Origin: Pseudomonadota bacterium
Lineage (GTDB): Bacteria > Pseudomonadota > Alphaproteobacteria > Rhizobiales > Aestuariivirgaceae
NCBI GenBank assembly: GCA_963205315.1
Contig: CAUJIO010000030.1
Span: forward strand, 28,084-92,083
Direction: 5' to 3'
Length of the DNA stretch: 64,000 nucleotides
Below the pieces are notes generated by a model that was given only the letters and a program-made list of their open reading frames with translations, made no database searches and was not told where the DNA came from. Each line of letters opens with the position of its first letter. Positions within the stretch are counted from its first letter, which is position 1. Shown piece after piece: positions 1 to 8,963 of this stretch. The position numbers and the translations under genes are program-made.

Positions 1-208
1 GGCGGGAAGTTACGTGACGCCTGAAATTCTCGGATCGACGCGCGATGCGCTGTTCGGCAACATCATCTTTGACACCATCATGGGGCAGCTCAACTGGCCG
101 CTCGGATCGACGCTGTCGCTCGTCCTGCTTGTCATGCTGGGTGTGATCGCCGCCATCTACAGCCGCTACATGGGTCTCTCACGGGTCTTCAAGGGGCTTG
201 GCGCATGA
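1..208 (+). CDS. ABC transporter permease, C-terminal end (PotB/PotH type)
   Basis: This is the last ~68 codons of an inner-membrane permease whose start lies outside the window. The reading frame is open from base 2. The sequence reads AGSYVTPEILGS, the loop typical of spermidine/putrescine PotB/PotH permeases, followed by one long hydrophobic segment (LSLVLLVMLGVIAAIYSRY). Its stop overlaps the start of the next permease in an ATGA, so the two are translationally coupled and should form the heterodimeric channel of one importer. The substrate class is inferred from family resemblance only. Confidence 0.85.
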   Translation, partial: AGSYVTPEILGSTRDALFGNIIFDTIMGQLNWPLGSTLSLVLLVMLGVIAAIYSRYMGLSRVFKGLGA

Positions 209-1014
209 ACGCGACCAACGACAACCGCGGGCTTGGCTGGCGCGCAGTCCAGCTCGTCACGGTGCTGGTCTATATCTTCATGTTCGCGCCGATCCTCGTG
301 GTCATCGTGCTGTCGTTCAACGACTCGCAGTTTGGCGGCTTCCCGATGACCGGATTCAGTTTCCGCTGGTACGCGAAGCTCATGGAGAACGAAGCCGTGC
401 TCAGCGCCTTCCAGACATCGATCTGGGTGGCGGTGCTCACCGCCGTGATCTGCTCGGTGTTGGGTGTCGCCGCCGCCATCGCCCTTGTCCGCTATGAGTT
501 TCCGGGCAAGGAACTGGTCAACACCATCCTGATTGCTCCGGCCCTGGTGCCAGAGACCGTGCTCGGTGTCGGGCTGTTGCTGCTCATGCGCTGGGCGCAT
601 CAGCCGCGCACGCTGTGGCTGCTCGTTCTGGGCCACATCATGCTGGCACTGCCGTATGTTGTGCTTGTCGTGCAGGCCCGTCTCATCGGCGTCAGGCGCG
701 TCTATGAAGAGGCGGCGATGTCGCTTGGCGCCAACCGCTTCCAGACCTTTCGCGAAGTCACGCTGCCGCTATTGATGCCCGCCATTGTCGCCAGCCTGCT
801 CCTCGTCTTCACGATATCTTTCGACAATATCACCGCGAGCATGTTCTGGCGCCCATCGGGCGTCGAGACCATGCCGACGCAGATCCTGTCGATGCTGAAA
901 GTCTCCATCAGCCCGGAAATCAACGCCCTGGGCACCTTGATGATTGTCGTAACCGTGGGGCTGCCGCTCCTGGGAGGCGGGCTTGCCCGCTACCTGGCGC
1001 GCAGCGGGCGTTGA
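205..1014 (+). CDS. ABC transporter permease (PotC/PotI type)
   Basis: This 269-residue inner-membrane permease is the second channel subunit of a polyamine-type importer. It has about six hydrophobic segments. The first is near residues 15-40, and the EAA loop that contacts the ATPase is visible as EEAAMSLGANRFQTF around residues 170-184. Length and motif match the PotC/PotI branch of the binding-protein-dependent permease family. The start ATG overlaps the previous permease stop, and the binding-protein gene begins 22 bases downstream. Polyamine specificity is inferred; related cassettes also carry opines or other amines. Confidence 0.9.
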   Translation: MNATNDNRGLGWRAVQLVTVLVYIFMFAPILVVIVLSFNDSQFGGFPMTGFSFRWYAKLMENEAVLSAFQTSIWVAVLTAVICSVLGVAAAIALVRYEFPGKELVNTILIAPALVPETVLGVGLLLLMRWAHQPRTLWLLVLGHIMLALPYVVLVVQARLIGVRRVYEEAAMSLGANRFQTFREVTLPLLMPAIVASLLLVFTISFDNITASMFWRPSGVETMPTQILSMLKVSISPEINALGTLMIVVTVGLPLLGGGLARYLARSGR

Positions 1015-1036
1015 ACCACCAGAGGAGGAAAGACCA

Positions 1037-2179
1037 ATGAAAATTTCGACGACCAGACGCCTGGAGCGCCTGACCGAACGCTACATGAATGGCGGCCTTG
1101 ACCGCCGCAGTTTCCTCGGCCTGACAGCCGCCGCGGCAGCGACCGCCGGCATCGGCATGCGCTGGGCGCCGCAGGCCATGGCCGCCGTTTCCGAAGTTCG
1201 TTTCGATGGCTGGGGCGGTGTCGTGCAGGAGGCGATCGACAAGTATGCCTTCCAGCCTTACACGGCAAAAACCGGCATCAAAGTCACGCAGGGTACCTTC
1301 GGCGATGAGAGCGAAATCGTCACCAAGGTGAAGACGGCCAACCCGGGCGATTTCCAGATCGTCCATTCCTCGGGCGTCGAATATTACAAGCGCTATGTCG
1401 ACGGCGGTTTCGTCAGCGAGATCAACGAAGCCAACATCCCCAACATGCAATACGTCATGGAAGCGATGATCGCGCCCTTCCGCAAGATGACGCCGAAGCT
1501 GTCCTGCGTCCCTTACGATTATGGCACGACCGGCATTGCCTACAACACCAAGGTCATCTCGGAGGCGGAAGCCAAGGAGAAGGGGGCCAAGCTGCTGATC
1601 GATGCGAAATATCAGGGCAAGATCGGCGGCTACGGCGACATGGTCACGAGGGTTTGGTATGGCGCGCTGACCACCGGCCAGAACCCGAACGACATCAAGG
1701 ATATGGATGCCGTGTGGGCGGCCATCCGGCAGAACCGCGACCTGGTCAAGAAATACTGGTCGTCGGGTGCCGAACTGATGGATCTCCTGGCCAAGGAAGA
1801 AATCGTCGTGACCGAGGCCTGGTCTGGCCGTGTCGCCGCTCTCCAGGCGCAGGGCGCTCCCATTGCCTATCTGGATCCGCCCGGCTCCTATGCCTGGATG
1901 GAGGACATGCTGATCCTCAAGGGCTCGCCGATGCAGGAATGCGAGGAACTCGTCAACTTCATGCTGGCGCCGGAAACCGCCATCGCCGTGGCTGAAGGTC
2001 AGAACTATCCGCCGTCGCTGGATCCGACCAAGGTGAAGTTGACCGACAAGATCGCCAAGATGCCGGCCTTCGATCCGACCGGTACGATGACTGCACTGAC
2101 CTTCGCTGATCCGAATTACTGGTCGGCCAACCTTGATGATTGGACCAAGCAGTGGGACCGCATTTCGAAGGGCGGCTGA
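1037..2179 (+). CDS. Tat-exported ABC substrate-binding protein (PotD/PotF type)
   Basis: This 380-residue periplasmic solute-binding protein serves the preceding permeases. The ATG at 1037 is preferred over an in-frame upstream start at 983 because a strong AGGAGG-like site sits just before it. The N-terminus carries a twin-arginine signal, DRRSFLGLT (Arg23-Arg24), followed by an Ala-rich hydrophobic stretch ending AMAA, so export is probably through Tat in folded form. The mature part (FDGWGGVVQEAIDKYAF, then a PYDYGTTGIAYNT segment) resembles the PotD/PotF family. The order permease-permease-binding protein-ATPase indicates one operon. The bound ligand cannot be read from the sequence. Confidence 0.9.
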   Translation: MKISTTRRLERLTERYMNGGLDRRSFLGLTAAAAATAGIGMRWAPQAMAAVSEVRFDGWGGVVQEAIDKYAFQPYTAKTGIKVTQGTFGDESEIVTKVKTANPGDFQIVHSSGVEYYKRYVDGGFVSEINEANIPNMQYVMEAMIAPFRKMTPKLSCVPYDYGTTGIAYNTKVISEAEAKEKGAKLLIDAKYQGKIGGYGDMVTRVWYGALTTGQNPNDIKDMDAVWAAIRQNRDLVKKYWSSGAELMDLLAKEEIVVTEAWSGRVAALQAQGAPIAYLDPPGSYAWMEDMLILKGSPMQECEELVNFMLAPETAIAVAEGQNYPPSLDPTKVKLTDKIAKMPAFDPTGTMTALTFADPNYWSANLDDWTKQWDRISKGG

Positions 2180-2255
2180 TACCAGCCTGATCGCATGAAC
2201 CTCTCCCCATCCGGTGCTTCGGGTGGGGAGGCCACCGTTGAAGAAAGCCTGCGCA

Positions 2256-3332
2256 ATGACCGCCGAGACCGCCGTCCAACTCCGCAACGTGACACTCTCC
2301 TACGGCGAGTTCGTCGCAGTGAACAATGTGAGCCTGTCGATCGGCAGGGGCGAATTCGTGACGCTGCTTGGGCCTTCTGGCTGCGGCAAGACCACGATCC
2401 TGCGTTCCATTGCGGGGCTCGTGCAGCCAACCGGTGGGGAGATCGAAGTCGCCGGCCGGCGCATCGACAACATTCCGATTCACAAGCGCAACATTGGCCT
2501 CGTCTTCCAGAACTATGCGCTGTTTCCTCACAAGTCGGTGTTCGATAACATCGCCTTCGGTCTCAAGTACCGCAACGTCGAGAAATCGGTGATCGCGCAG
2601 AAAGTGAAGCGGGCGCTCGATATGGTGCGGCTGCCGGGCGTCGAGAAGAAGCTCCCCTCCGAAATGTCGGGCGGCCAGCAGCAACGCATCGCACTGGCGC
2701 GCGCCATCGTCATCGAACCCGATGTGCTGCTGCTGGATGAGCCTTTGTCCGCCCTCGATGCAAACCTGCGCGAAGAGATGCGAACCGAACTCAAGACCAT
2801 TCAACGCGAGGTCGGAATCACAACCATTTTCGTGACCCACGATCAGGAAGAGGCGCTCGCCATGTCGGACCGCGTGGTGGTCATGAACAAGGGCGTCATT
2901 GAACAACAGGGCTCGCCGGAAGATGTCTATCGGCGCCCGGAGACTCGCTTTGTTGCAACCTTCCTCGGCCAGTCGAATCTGTTGCCGGGCCGCATCGCCT
3001 CGGTTGGCAATGGCCTTGCTACAGTAAGCCTCGACAATGGACAGCAGATCGAGGCAGCAGCACCGTCTGCGGCGAAGGCCGGCATGGCCGTCACGGGAGT
3101 CGTTCGCGCACAGAAGGTGGTCGTCGGCAAAACCGGTCCCATTCAGGGCAAGATCATCTCGGTCTCCTATCTCGGCGGGACGGCAGCCTATTTCATCGAC
3201 GCCGCTGGAATCCGCCTTCAATCCATCTCGACCATAGAAGAGCGGATCTGGCGAGAGGGAGAGGCGGTTGCGATATCCATCGCACCCGCCGACTGCCAGC
3301 TCCTCGACGAAACGGGCCACCGTCTGCAGTAG
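2256..3332 (+). CDS. ABC transporter ATP-binding protein (PotA type)
   Basis: This 358-residue cytoplasmic ATPase energises the importer encoded just upstream. Walker A (GPSGCGKTT), the signature MSGGQQQR, Walker B (VLLLDEP) and the switch histidine in VTHDQEEA are all intact. A C-terminal TOBE-like region follows from about residue 240, as in PotA/MalK-class proteins. The ATG at 2256 gives the natural N-terminus MTAETAVQLRNVTLSYGEF; an in-frame GTG at 2214 would add 14 unlikely residues. The 76-base gap from the binding-protein gene contains no obvious terminator, so co-transcription is likely. Confidence 0.92.
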   Translation: MTAETAVQLRNVTLSYGEFVAVNNVSLSIGRGEFVTLLGPSGCGKTTILRSIAGLVQPTGGEIEVAGRRIDNIPIHKRNIGLVFQNYALFPHKSVFDNIAFGLKYRNVEKSVIAQKVKRALDMVRLPGVEKKLPSEMSGGQQQRIALARAIVIEPDVLLLDEPLSALDANLREEMRTELKTIQREVGITTIFVTHDQEEALAMSDRVVVMNKGVIEQQGSPEDVYRRPETRFVATFLGQSNLLPGRIASVGNGLATVSLDNGQQIEAAAPSAAKAGMAVTGVVRAQKVVVGKTGPIQGKIISVSYLGGTAAYFIDAAGIRLQSISTIEERIWREGEAVAISIAPADCQLLDETGHRLQ

Positions 3333-3467
3333 GATCACAAGGACGGCAGTGCCGGCGCGGGGTGATCTTGAGGCCGGGATTGAGGCGCGCGCTGCTCCCT
3401 GTTATGCCCTTCGAAGATTTGCATCGATTGCTCGCCATCTCGCCCAACGCCAAAGGAGAACATCGTC

Positions 3468-4247
3468 ATGCCCTCACCGTTTTCTCTCGCCGCATGCGCC
3501 GAAATGCTCTGGCGCGACAAGCCAATCGAGTGGCGGGCCAGCCGCCTGAAGGAGTTGGGCTTCGGCGTCGGCCTGTGGAACTGGCCGGCCCATGACCTGG
3601 CCAAACTCGAGAAGTCGGGCGCCACCTTTACCATCATGAATGGCTATCTCGAAGGCCGGCTGGCCGATGATGAGGGTGCTGACATGTTGTTGAAATCAGC
3701 CCGCGAGACCGCGCAGGTTGGTAAGCGCCTTGGCGTCGCGCGGCTGAATCTGCACGGCACGGGCCTCGGCGACGGCGGAATACCGATTGCCCAGACCGAT
3801 GTGGTAAGCGGGGCGATGTGGCTCAAGGCGAAGGACACGTTGAATCGCATTTGCGACATGGCCGAGCAAGAGGGCGTGACCTTCACGCTTGAAAATCTCA
3901 ATCCGCTCGATCACCCCCGATGCCCGTTCGGCTCGACTGCCGATGTCCTGGCTCTTGTCTCGTCGGTCAACCGGCCGCAGCTGCGCATGAATCTCGATCT
4001 CTACCACACGCAGATCGGCGAGGGCGACCTCATCCGCTGGTGCAGGAAATGCCTGCCCTGGATCGGTGAAGTTCAGGTGGCCGATAATCCCGGCCGCTTC
4101 GAGCCGGGCACCGGCGAGATCAACTACAGTGGCGTCGCACGAGCGCTCAAGGACATGGGATATCGTGGGCCTGTCGCAATGGAAGCCTTTGCAGAATCTG
4201 ATGCAGATCGCGCTGTTGAGGCATTCAGGACGGCATTTACGCTCTAG
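3468..4247 (+). CDS. Hydroxypyruvate isomerase-like sugar isomerase (TIM barrel)
   Basis: This 259-residue protein of the xylose-isomerase-like TIM-barrel superfamily is closest in pattern to hydroxypyruvate isomerase/OtnI. Segments typical of that group are LNLHGTG, FTLENLNPLDHP (the metal-binding Glu strand), RMNLDLYHTQIGEGDL (Asp and His ligands) and a late AMEAFAES strand with another Glu. An AAAGGAGAA ribosome site lies just before the ATG. It follows the ABC transporter by 135 bases and may act on a compound derived from the imported solute, but this is only a positional guess. Other sugar epimerases of the superfamily are an alternative. Confidence 0.8.
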   Translation: MPSPFSLAACAEMLWRDKPIEWRASRLKELGFGVGLWNWPAHDLAKLEKSGATFTIMNGYLEGRLADDEGADMLLKSARETAQVGKRLGVARLNLHGTGLGDGGIPIAQTDVVSGAMWLKAKDTLNRICDMAEQEGVTFTLENLNPLDHPRCPFGSTADVLALVSSVNRPQLRMNLDLYHTQIGEGDLIRWCRKCLPWIGEVQVADNPGRFEPGTGEINYSGVARALKDMGYRGPVAMEAFAESDADRAVEAFRTAFTL

Positions 4248-4360
4248 CCGCTCTGCTTGATCCGGACTGATCGCTCTCCGCCCCCGTGTGGCGCTGACGG
4301 AAAATTAGTGTCTCTGCGAGAGGTTGTGCGCGGATTCCGGGGCAGGGAGGGCAGAGGCAG

Positions 4361-5344
4361 ATGGGCAGGTTTCTGGTGACGGGCGGTGCTGGCTATATTG
4401 GCAGCCATACGGCCAAGATGCTGGCGAAGACCGGTCACGAGGTGCTGGTCTATGACAACCTGTCGCGCGGCCACCGCGATCTGGTGAAATGGGGCCATCT
4501 GGTCGAGGCCGACATCCGCGATACCACAACGCTTCGCGAGGCGATGCGCTGGTTCAGGCCGGAGGCCGTCATCCATTTTGCCGCGTTCGCCTATGTCGGC
4601 GAGTCCGTGACCAATCCGCATATGTACTATGACAACAATGTCGGCGGCACCCTGTCGATCCTCAAGGCCATGACCGATGCGAAGGTGTCGAATCTCATCG
4701 TCTCATCAACCTGTGCGACCTATGGCCAGCCGGACCGCATGCCGATCACCGAGGACACACCGCAGGCGCCGATCAATCCCTATGGCCGCTCGAAGCTCAT
4801 GATGGAACACGTCTGCCGCGACTTCGACCACGCCCACGGCATCCGCCACATGGCGCTTCGCTACTTCAATGCCTGCGGTTGCGATCCTGACGGTGAAACG
4901 GGCGAACGCCACGACCCCGAACCGCATCTCATTCCGCGCGCCCTCATGGCGGCAGCCGGAGAAATTGACGCTCTCGATATTTTTGGCAGCGATTATCCGA
5001 CACCCGACGGCACCTGCATCCGCGACTATATCCACGTCAACGACCTCGCCACCGCGCATATCGCCGGGGCGCTCTATTTGATGGATGGCGGCGCTTCGGA
5101 TGCCGTCAACCTCGGCACCGGACATGGCGCCAGCGTGAAGGATGTTCTCGATGCCGCAGGCCGCGTCGCTGGAAAGCCGGTGCCGCATCGCATGTCGCCG
5201 CGCCGCCCCGGCGATCCCGCCGAACTCGTCGCGGCGGTGGCCAAGGCACGCCGCGTGCTCAACTGGCAAGCCGGCAACTCCGATCTTGATCAGGTCATCT
5301 CGTCGGCCTGGAACTGGTATGTGAAGGACCGGGGCCGCACTTGA
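4361..5344 (+). CDS. galE: UDP-glucose 4-epimerase
   Basis: This 327-residue short-chain dehydrogenase/reductase interconverts UDP-glucose and UDP-galactose in the cytoplasm. The NAD-binding motif TGGAGYIGSH stands at residues 7-16. The catalytic Ser/Thr region SSTCATYG and the YGRSK catalytic Tyr-x3-Lys are intact, and NACGCDPDGETGE is the usual GalE substrate loop. Length is normal for the family. A purine-rich GGGAGGGCAGAGG precedes the ATG. It supplies UDP-galactose for exopolysaccharide or lipopolysaccharide, which fits the other nucleotide-sugar genes at 18.9-21.2 kb. Confidence 0.93.
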   Translation: MGRFLVTGGAGYIGSHTAKMLAKTGHEVLVYDNLSRGHRDLVKWGHLVEADIRDTTTLREAMRWFRPEAVIHFAAFAYVGESVTNPHMYYDNNVGGTLSILKAMTDAKVSNLIVSSTCATYGQPDRMPITEDTPQAPINPYGRSKLMMEHVCRDFDHAHGIRHMALRYFNACGCDPDGETGERHDPEPHLIPRALMAAAGEIDALDIFGSDYPTPDGTCIRDYIHVNDLATAHIAGALYLMDGGASDAVNLGTGHGASVKDVLDAAGRVAGKPVPHRMSPRRPGDPAELVAAVAKARRVLNWQAGNSDLDQVISSAWNWYVKDRGRT

Positions 5345-5354
5345 CGTTCTGCAT

Positions 5355-5867
5355 CTATTCGGCGCAGGACTTGGCCCAGTTCCTGACGTCCTGATTGACC
5401 GGAAGTGTCAGTTTGCGCTTGTTCAGGACGGCGTCGAACGTCTTCGCCGTGCCGATGGCCTTGTAGAACGCCAGCTGATCGTCCTCGAGCCTGGCAGTGA
5501 CGTTCCAGGCACCGGTCAACTCGACGAAAGAGAACTGCTGGAGTGACAGGGCAAAGCGCCTGCCGGCGACTTTCAGGCTGGTCTTGCCATCGTCCGATGT
5601 CATCAGCGCGGCGGCCTCAGTGCCCGGCAAATCGTTGAGCATGAACGACGCGCTGCGAGAGGACTCGCAGCTCAGATCGGCCACGGCGCACTCTTCCTCA
5701 CAGCTGCCGCCAGTACTGAAATTGACCGACCACCCGCCTTCAGGAGTCTCATTCTTGTTGAGCGTGGTGTCGATCTGATCTGCAAATGCAACACCGGCCG
5801 CCATGACAAACACGGTCAGCGCCAGCGTGAAGGAGCGGACCGATTCAGACCGGATCTGCAATTCCAT
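5355..5867 (-). CDS. Secreted protein of unknown function
   Basis: This 170-residue protein has a likely Sec signal peptide: basic residues to about 11, hydrophobic LALTVFVMAAGVAFA, cleavage after AFA near residue 29. The mature part is acidic with five cysteines, four of them clustered in SCEEECAVADLSC, which suggests a disulfide-bonded periplasmic protein. A GAGGAT ribosome site precedes the ATG. The gene is convergent with galE (10-base gap) and has its own promoter region or follows the nag operon. No family was recognised. Confidence 0.75.
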   Translation of the reverse strand: MELQIRSESVRSFTLALTVFVMAAGVAFADQIDTTLNKNETPEGGWSVNFSTGGSCEEECAVADLSCESSRSASFMLNDLPGTEAAALMTSDDGKTSLKVAGRRFALSLQQFSFVELTGAWNVTARLEDDQLAFYKAIGTAKTFDAVLNKRKLTLPVNQDVRNWAKSCAE

Positions 5868-5929
5868 GAAGCGATCCTCGCAAAAGTGTGAGGCCGCAGG
5901 CTAAGTCGAAACGCGATAGAGCGGCAAGT

Positions 5930-6778
5930 TCAATCAACAGTCAGCATCACCGCCGTCGCATCATCCGAAGGCTTGAAGCGCAAGTAGCGCTGGCAATCCG
6001 GATCACTCGCCTCCACGGCGCGCAGGGCGCGCAGAACGCCGTGGACGTCGCGTCTGCTGGCGTCGAGAATACCTTCGTCATCATGCATGTCGTAGTGGTC
6101 GACTGCCCGGTAATAGCCATCCGTACACAGAAGAAGTTCTGCAGGACGCCCGAGATCGAGATACTCCGGCATGGCAAGCGCGGTGGAACTGCACTCGAGA
6201 ATACTGTAGCCGTCAGGCTGGTTGCGCTTGGCGCGCCCTGCTTGCAATTGCGGGCGGAACTCGGCCAGCAGCGCCTTGATATCGAGTATGCCAGCATCGC
6301 GCCGCTTGCGGGCCTCGGCTGAAAGCCAGTGATCGAAGGCATTGTTGGGCGATGCCGCGTGAATACGGTGACGGCGGTCCGCATCGCGCGCCAGGAGGCA
6401 TGAATCGCCAAGCCGCAGCGCCTGCCATGATGCGCCGTAACGCTTGGCCAGGATGAGGCAGGCCGCCGGTGGATCATAGGAATCCGGAAGATCGACGGCG
6501 CCACGTATCTCTTCCCAATCGACGATCAGTCGTGACACGAGATCGCCGAGTATATCCGGCAGCGCCATGTCGCTCGCCGCGAGATGGAGCAGATGATCAT
6601 GAGCCTTAGCCACCAGCCACTGCGCATCGCTGGCCCCACCCAGATAGTTGCGGCCATTGATTCCTGTAACACCATCGAAGATCCAGGCCGCTGAAACATC
6701 GCCATCCCTGGCGACAACGCCATAGCCATCCTCGTTGACCGCACCGCTGGCCTGGCTGACGGCACCGGCCAGCTTCAC
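5930..6778 (-). CDS. PP2C-family protein phosphatase
   Basis: This 282-residue protein resembles metal-dependent Ser/Thr phosphatases of the PP2C/SpoIIE superfamily. The order of conserved pieces fits: GAVNEDGYGV at the start, FDGVTG as the metal-binding Asp-Gly, LLCTDGYYRAV as the second Asp-Gly, and SDDATAVML near the end. The chosen start is a GTG that overlaps the oxidoreductase stop (GTGA at 6775-6778); a longer in-frame extension would run backwards over that gene. It is the last gene of the amino-sugar operon, an unusual companion for catabolic enzymes. Its substrate is unknown. Confidence 0.78.
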   Translation of the reverse strand: MKLAGAVSQASGAVNEDGYGVVARDGDVSAAWIFDGVTGINGRNYLGGASDAQWLVAKAHDHLLHLAASDMALPDILGDLVSRLIVDWEEIRGAVDLPDSYDPPAACLILAKRYGASWQALRLGDSCLLARDADRRHRIHAASPNNAFDHWLSAEARKRRDAGILDIKALLAEFRPQLQAGRAKRNQPDGYSILECSSTALAMPEYLDLGRPAELLLCTDGYYRAVDHYDMHDDEGILDASRRDVHGVLRALRAVEASDPDCQRYLRFKPSDDATAVMLTVD

Positions 6779-7839
6779 AGTTTCACCACGTCGCCGGTGC
6801 GCACACTCTCGTCCGCTGCCAGCACGATGCCGAGCGACATGATGGCATCGCGCACGTGGCTGCTCATATCGCGGTTGTTGCGAATGGAGTCGAGGAACAG
6901 CAATTGCTCGCGATTGCACAGCTCCTGGTGGCCCGGCTCGTCGTCCATGCGGATAATTTCGTCCGCTGTGACGAACTGGCCTTGGGGATTGAGCGTTCCA
7001 TGGTGAATGCGCAGCGCATTGGTGCGGGTGTGGCTGTCGACATCGGATGATCCCGATTGCGTCTGGTCCATCGCGATCGACACCGATCCCTTTGGACCGA
7101 TCATGTCCTTCACGAAAAACGCCGTCTCGCTCATCATCGGGCCCCAGCCCGCCTCATACCAGCCAACCGAGCCGTCATCGAAAGCGACATGCAGATGACC
7201 GTAGTTATACATGTGCATGTCGACCTCGTCGGAGAGCCGCGCGCCCACAGCATGCACGCGGACTGGCTTCGCGCCGGTGACCTGACACATCACGTCGACA
7301 TAATGCACGCCGCAATCGACGATGGGACTGATCGAATTCATCAGATGCTTGTGCACCTCCCATTGCGCGCCGGAAGATTGCTGATTGAGGTTCATTCGCA
7401 TGACGAGGGGTTTGCCGAGCGTGCGGCCGACTTCGACGAATTTCATCCACGATGGATGGACGCGGAGGATATAGCCGATGACCAGTTTCAGGTTCTTGGC
7501 CTCGGCCAGGGCTGCGATCTCTTCCGCCTCGGCTACCGTATCGGCCAGCGGCTTCTCGATAAAGACATGGGCGCCGGCATTGAGTGCCATCTTTGCGTAA
7601 GCCGCATGTGTGTCGGGCCAGGTGTTGATCGACACGGCGTCGGGCTTCAATGCCACAAGGGCTTCCGCGTAGTCGTCAAATCGCGCGGCATCCGGAAATT
7701 CTTGCGCCAGATCTTGCCGCGTGCTGATCCCCCGGCTGCAGAGCCCGGCAATCTCGAAACCTTCGATCGCCTGATAGGCACGGGCATGGCTCAATCCCAT
7801 GTTGCCCAGACCGACGACGAGTACCCGGATATTTTTCAT
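6775..7839 (-). CDS. Gfo/Idh/MocA-family oxidoreductase
   Basis: This 354-residue NAD(P)-dependent sugar dehydrogenase-like protein has a Rossmann start VLVVGLGNMGLSHARAY at residues 5-21 and the family EKPLADTVAEAEEI motif with its catalytic-region Lys. The C-terminal domain (VDCGVHYVDVMCQV) carries the Asp-x3-His typical of the family. Its start overlaps the end of nagA by four bases and its stop overlaps the PP2C start, so it sits inside the amino-sugar operon. A role in oxidising or epimerising an imported amino sugar or glycoside is inferred from this context; the substrate is not predictable. Confidence 0.88.
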   Translation of the reverse strand: MKNIRVLVVGLGNMGLSHARAYQAIEGFEIAGLCSRGISTRQDLAQEFPDAARFDDYAEALVALKPDAVSINTWPDTHAAYAKMALNAGAHVFIEKPLADTVAEAEEIAALAEAKNLKLVIGYILRVHPSWMKFVEVGRTLGKPLVMRMNLNQQSSGAQWEVHKHLMNSISPIVDCGVHYVDVMCQVTGAKPVRVHAVGARLSDEVDMHMYNYGHLHVAFDDGSVGWYEAGWGPMMSETAFFVKDMIGPKGSVSIAMDQTQSGSSDVDSHTRTNALRIHHGTLNPQGQFVTADEIIRMDDEPGHQELCNREQLLFLDSIRNNRDMSSHVRDAIMSLGIVLAADESVRTGDVVKL

Positions 7840-8963
7840 GTGCCCTCAATCCAAGTTTCACGCACCTCGAGCGCATCGTCGAGATGCACCAGTGAGGCGA
7901 GGTGGCCGGGAACGATCTTCCCCAGCAGGTGATCCATGCGCAGGAAACTGGCGGGCGTCAGCGATGCCATGCGCAAGGCGTCCGCGAGTTCGACGTTCAG
8001 ATGCTGCACGCAATGACGCACAGCTGCATCCATGGTGAGGTTGGAACCTGCCAATGTTCCGTCTTCGAGTTGCAGCCGGCCATTTTCCAGCGTGGCCCTG
8101 CGGCCCTGAAGATCAAAGCCCGGCGGACCGCCTGCTGCCGGCGGCATGGCATCGGTGATCAACATCAGTCGGTCGCGTGACTTGGCTGCGATGGCGGCTA
8201 TGAGGGCGGCATCATGCACATGGAAGCCATCGGCGATGAGGCCGGCATAGCTCGCATGATCGGCGAGTGCGGCACCCACCATTCCGGGCTCGCGTCCGCT
8301 CATCTGACTCATGGCGTTGAAGAGATGCGTGAAGGCGCGCGCACCGGAGCCAAGTGCGGCCATGGCCTCGTTGTAGCTCGCCTCGGCATGGCCGAGACTT
8401 ACCAGAACACCGTGCGCCGCAAGTCTGGAGATCTGCTCGGGCCTCACCTTGTTGGGCGCCAGCGTTACCATCACGGCCCCGCAGTCGAGCTTTTCGAGCC
8501 ATGCCACATCATCCTCCGTCATCTCGCGGATAAAGCGGACGGCATGTGCCCCCTTGCGCTCGACGTCCAGAAACGGGCCTTCGATATGAATGCCAAGTAT
8601 GCCGGGAACATTGCTTTGCCGCGCCGACCGCACCGCCTCGATGGCCTTGGCCAAGACGCTCGGCGCATCGGTGATCACGGTGGGCAACAGCCCGACGGTG
8701 CCGAATTTTCGGTGAGAGGCAGCGATGGTCCTGACCGTCTCGAGCGTCGGTGCGTCGTTCAGCAATGCACCGCCGCCACCATTCACCTGCACGTCGATGA
8801 AGCCCGGAGCCAGCAACCCGCCGCCAAGATCTGTTGTACGCAACGCGCCAATGGCATGGCGAGGTACGACCTGCGCAATGCGGCCTCCGGCGATGACAAC
8901 CGCATGATCATCCAGAAAACGATCGCCTGTGAAGATTCGGGCGCCAGTCAGTGCAAAGGCCAT
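7836..8963 (-). CDS. nagA: N-acetylglucosamine-6-phosphate deacetylase
   Basis: This 375-residue amidohydrolase removes acetate from GlcNAc-6-P to give glucosamine-6-P. Family landmarks are APGFIDVQVNGGGG, GIHIEGPF with the metal-binding Glu, SLGHAEAS and FTHLFNAMS with metal His residues, and LITDAM with the catalytic Asp. Length matches NagA. It is bracketed by the SIS-domain protein upstream (stop and start share a base, TGATG) and the oxidoreductase downstream. With MurQ and the kinase encoded nearby it forms the central step of GlcNAc/MurNAc breakdown. Confidence 0.94.
   Translation of the reverse strand: MAFALTGARIFTGDRFLDDHAVVIAGGRIAQVVPRHAIGALRTTDLGGGLLAPGFIDVQVNGGGGALLNDAPTLETVRTIAASHRKFGTVGLLPTVITDAPSVLAKAIEAVRSARQSNVPGILGIHIEGPFLDVERKGAHAVRFIREMTEDDVAWLEKLDCGAVMVTLAPNKVRPEQISRLAAHGVLVSLGHAEASYNEAMAALGSGARAFTHLFNAMSQMSGREPGMVGAALADHASYAGLIADGFHVHDAALIAAIAAKSRDRLMLITDAMPPAAGGPPGFDLQGRRATLENGRLQLEDGTLAGSNLTMDAAVRHCVQHLNVELADALRMASLTPASFLRMDHLLGKIVPGHLASLVHLDDALEVRETWIEGT

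Noticed and set aside
920..3338. Two long minus-strand frames over the first transporter
   Set aside because: They are antisense to genes with intact Walker and binding-protein motifs, have no recognisable domains and show high-GC shadow composition.
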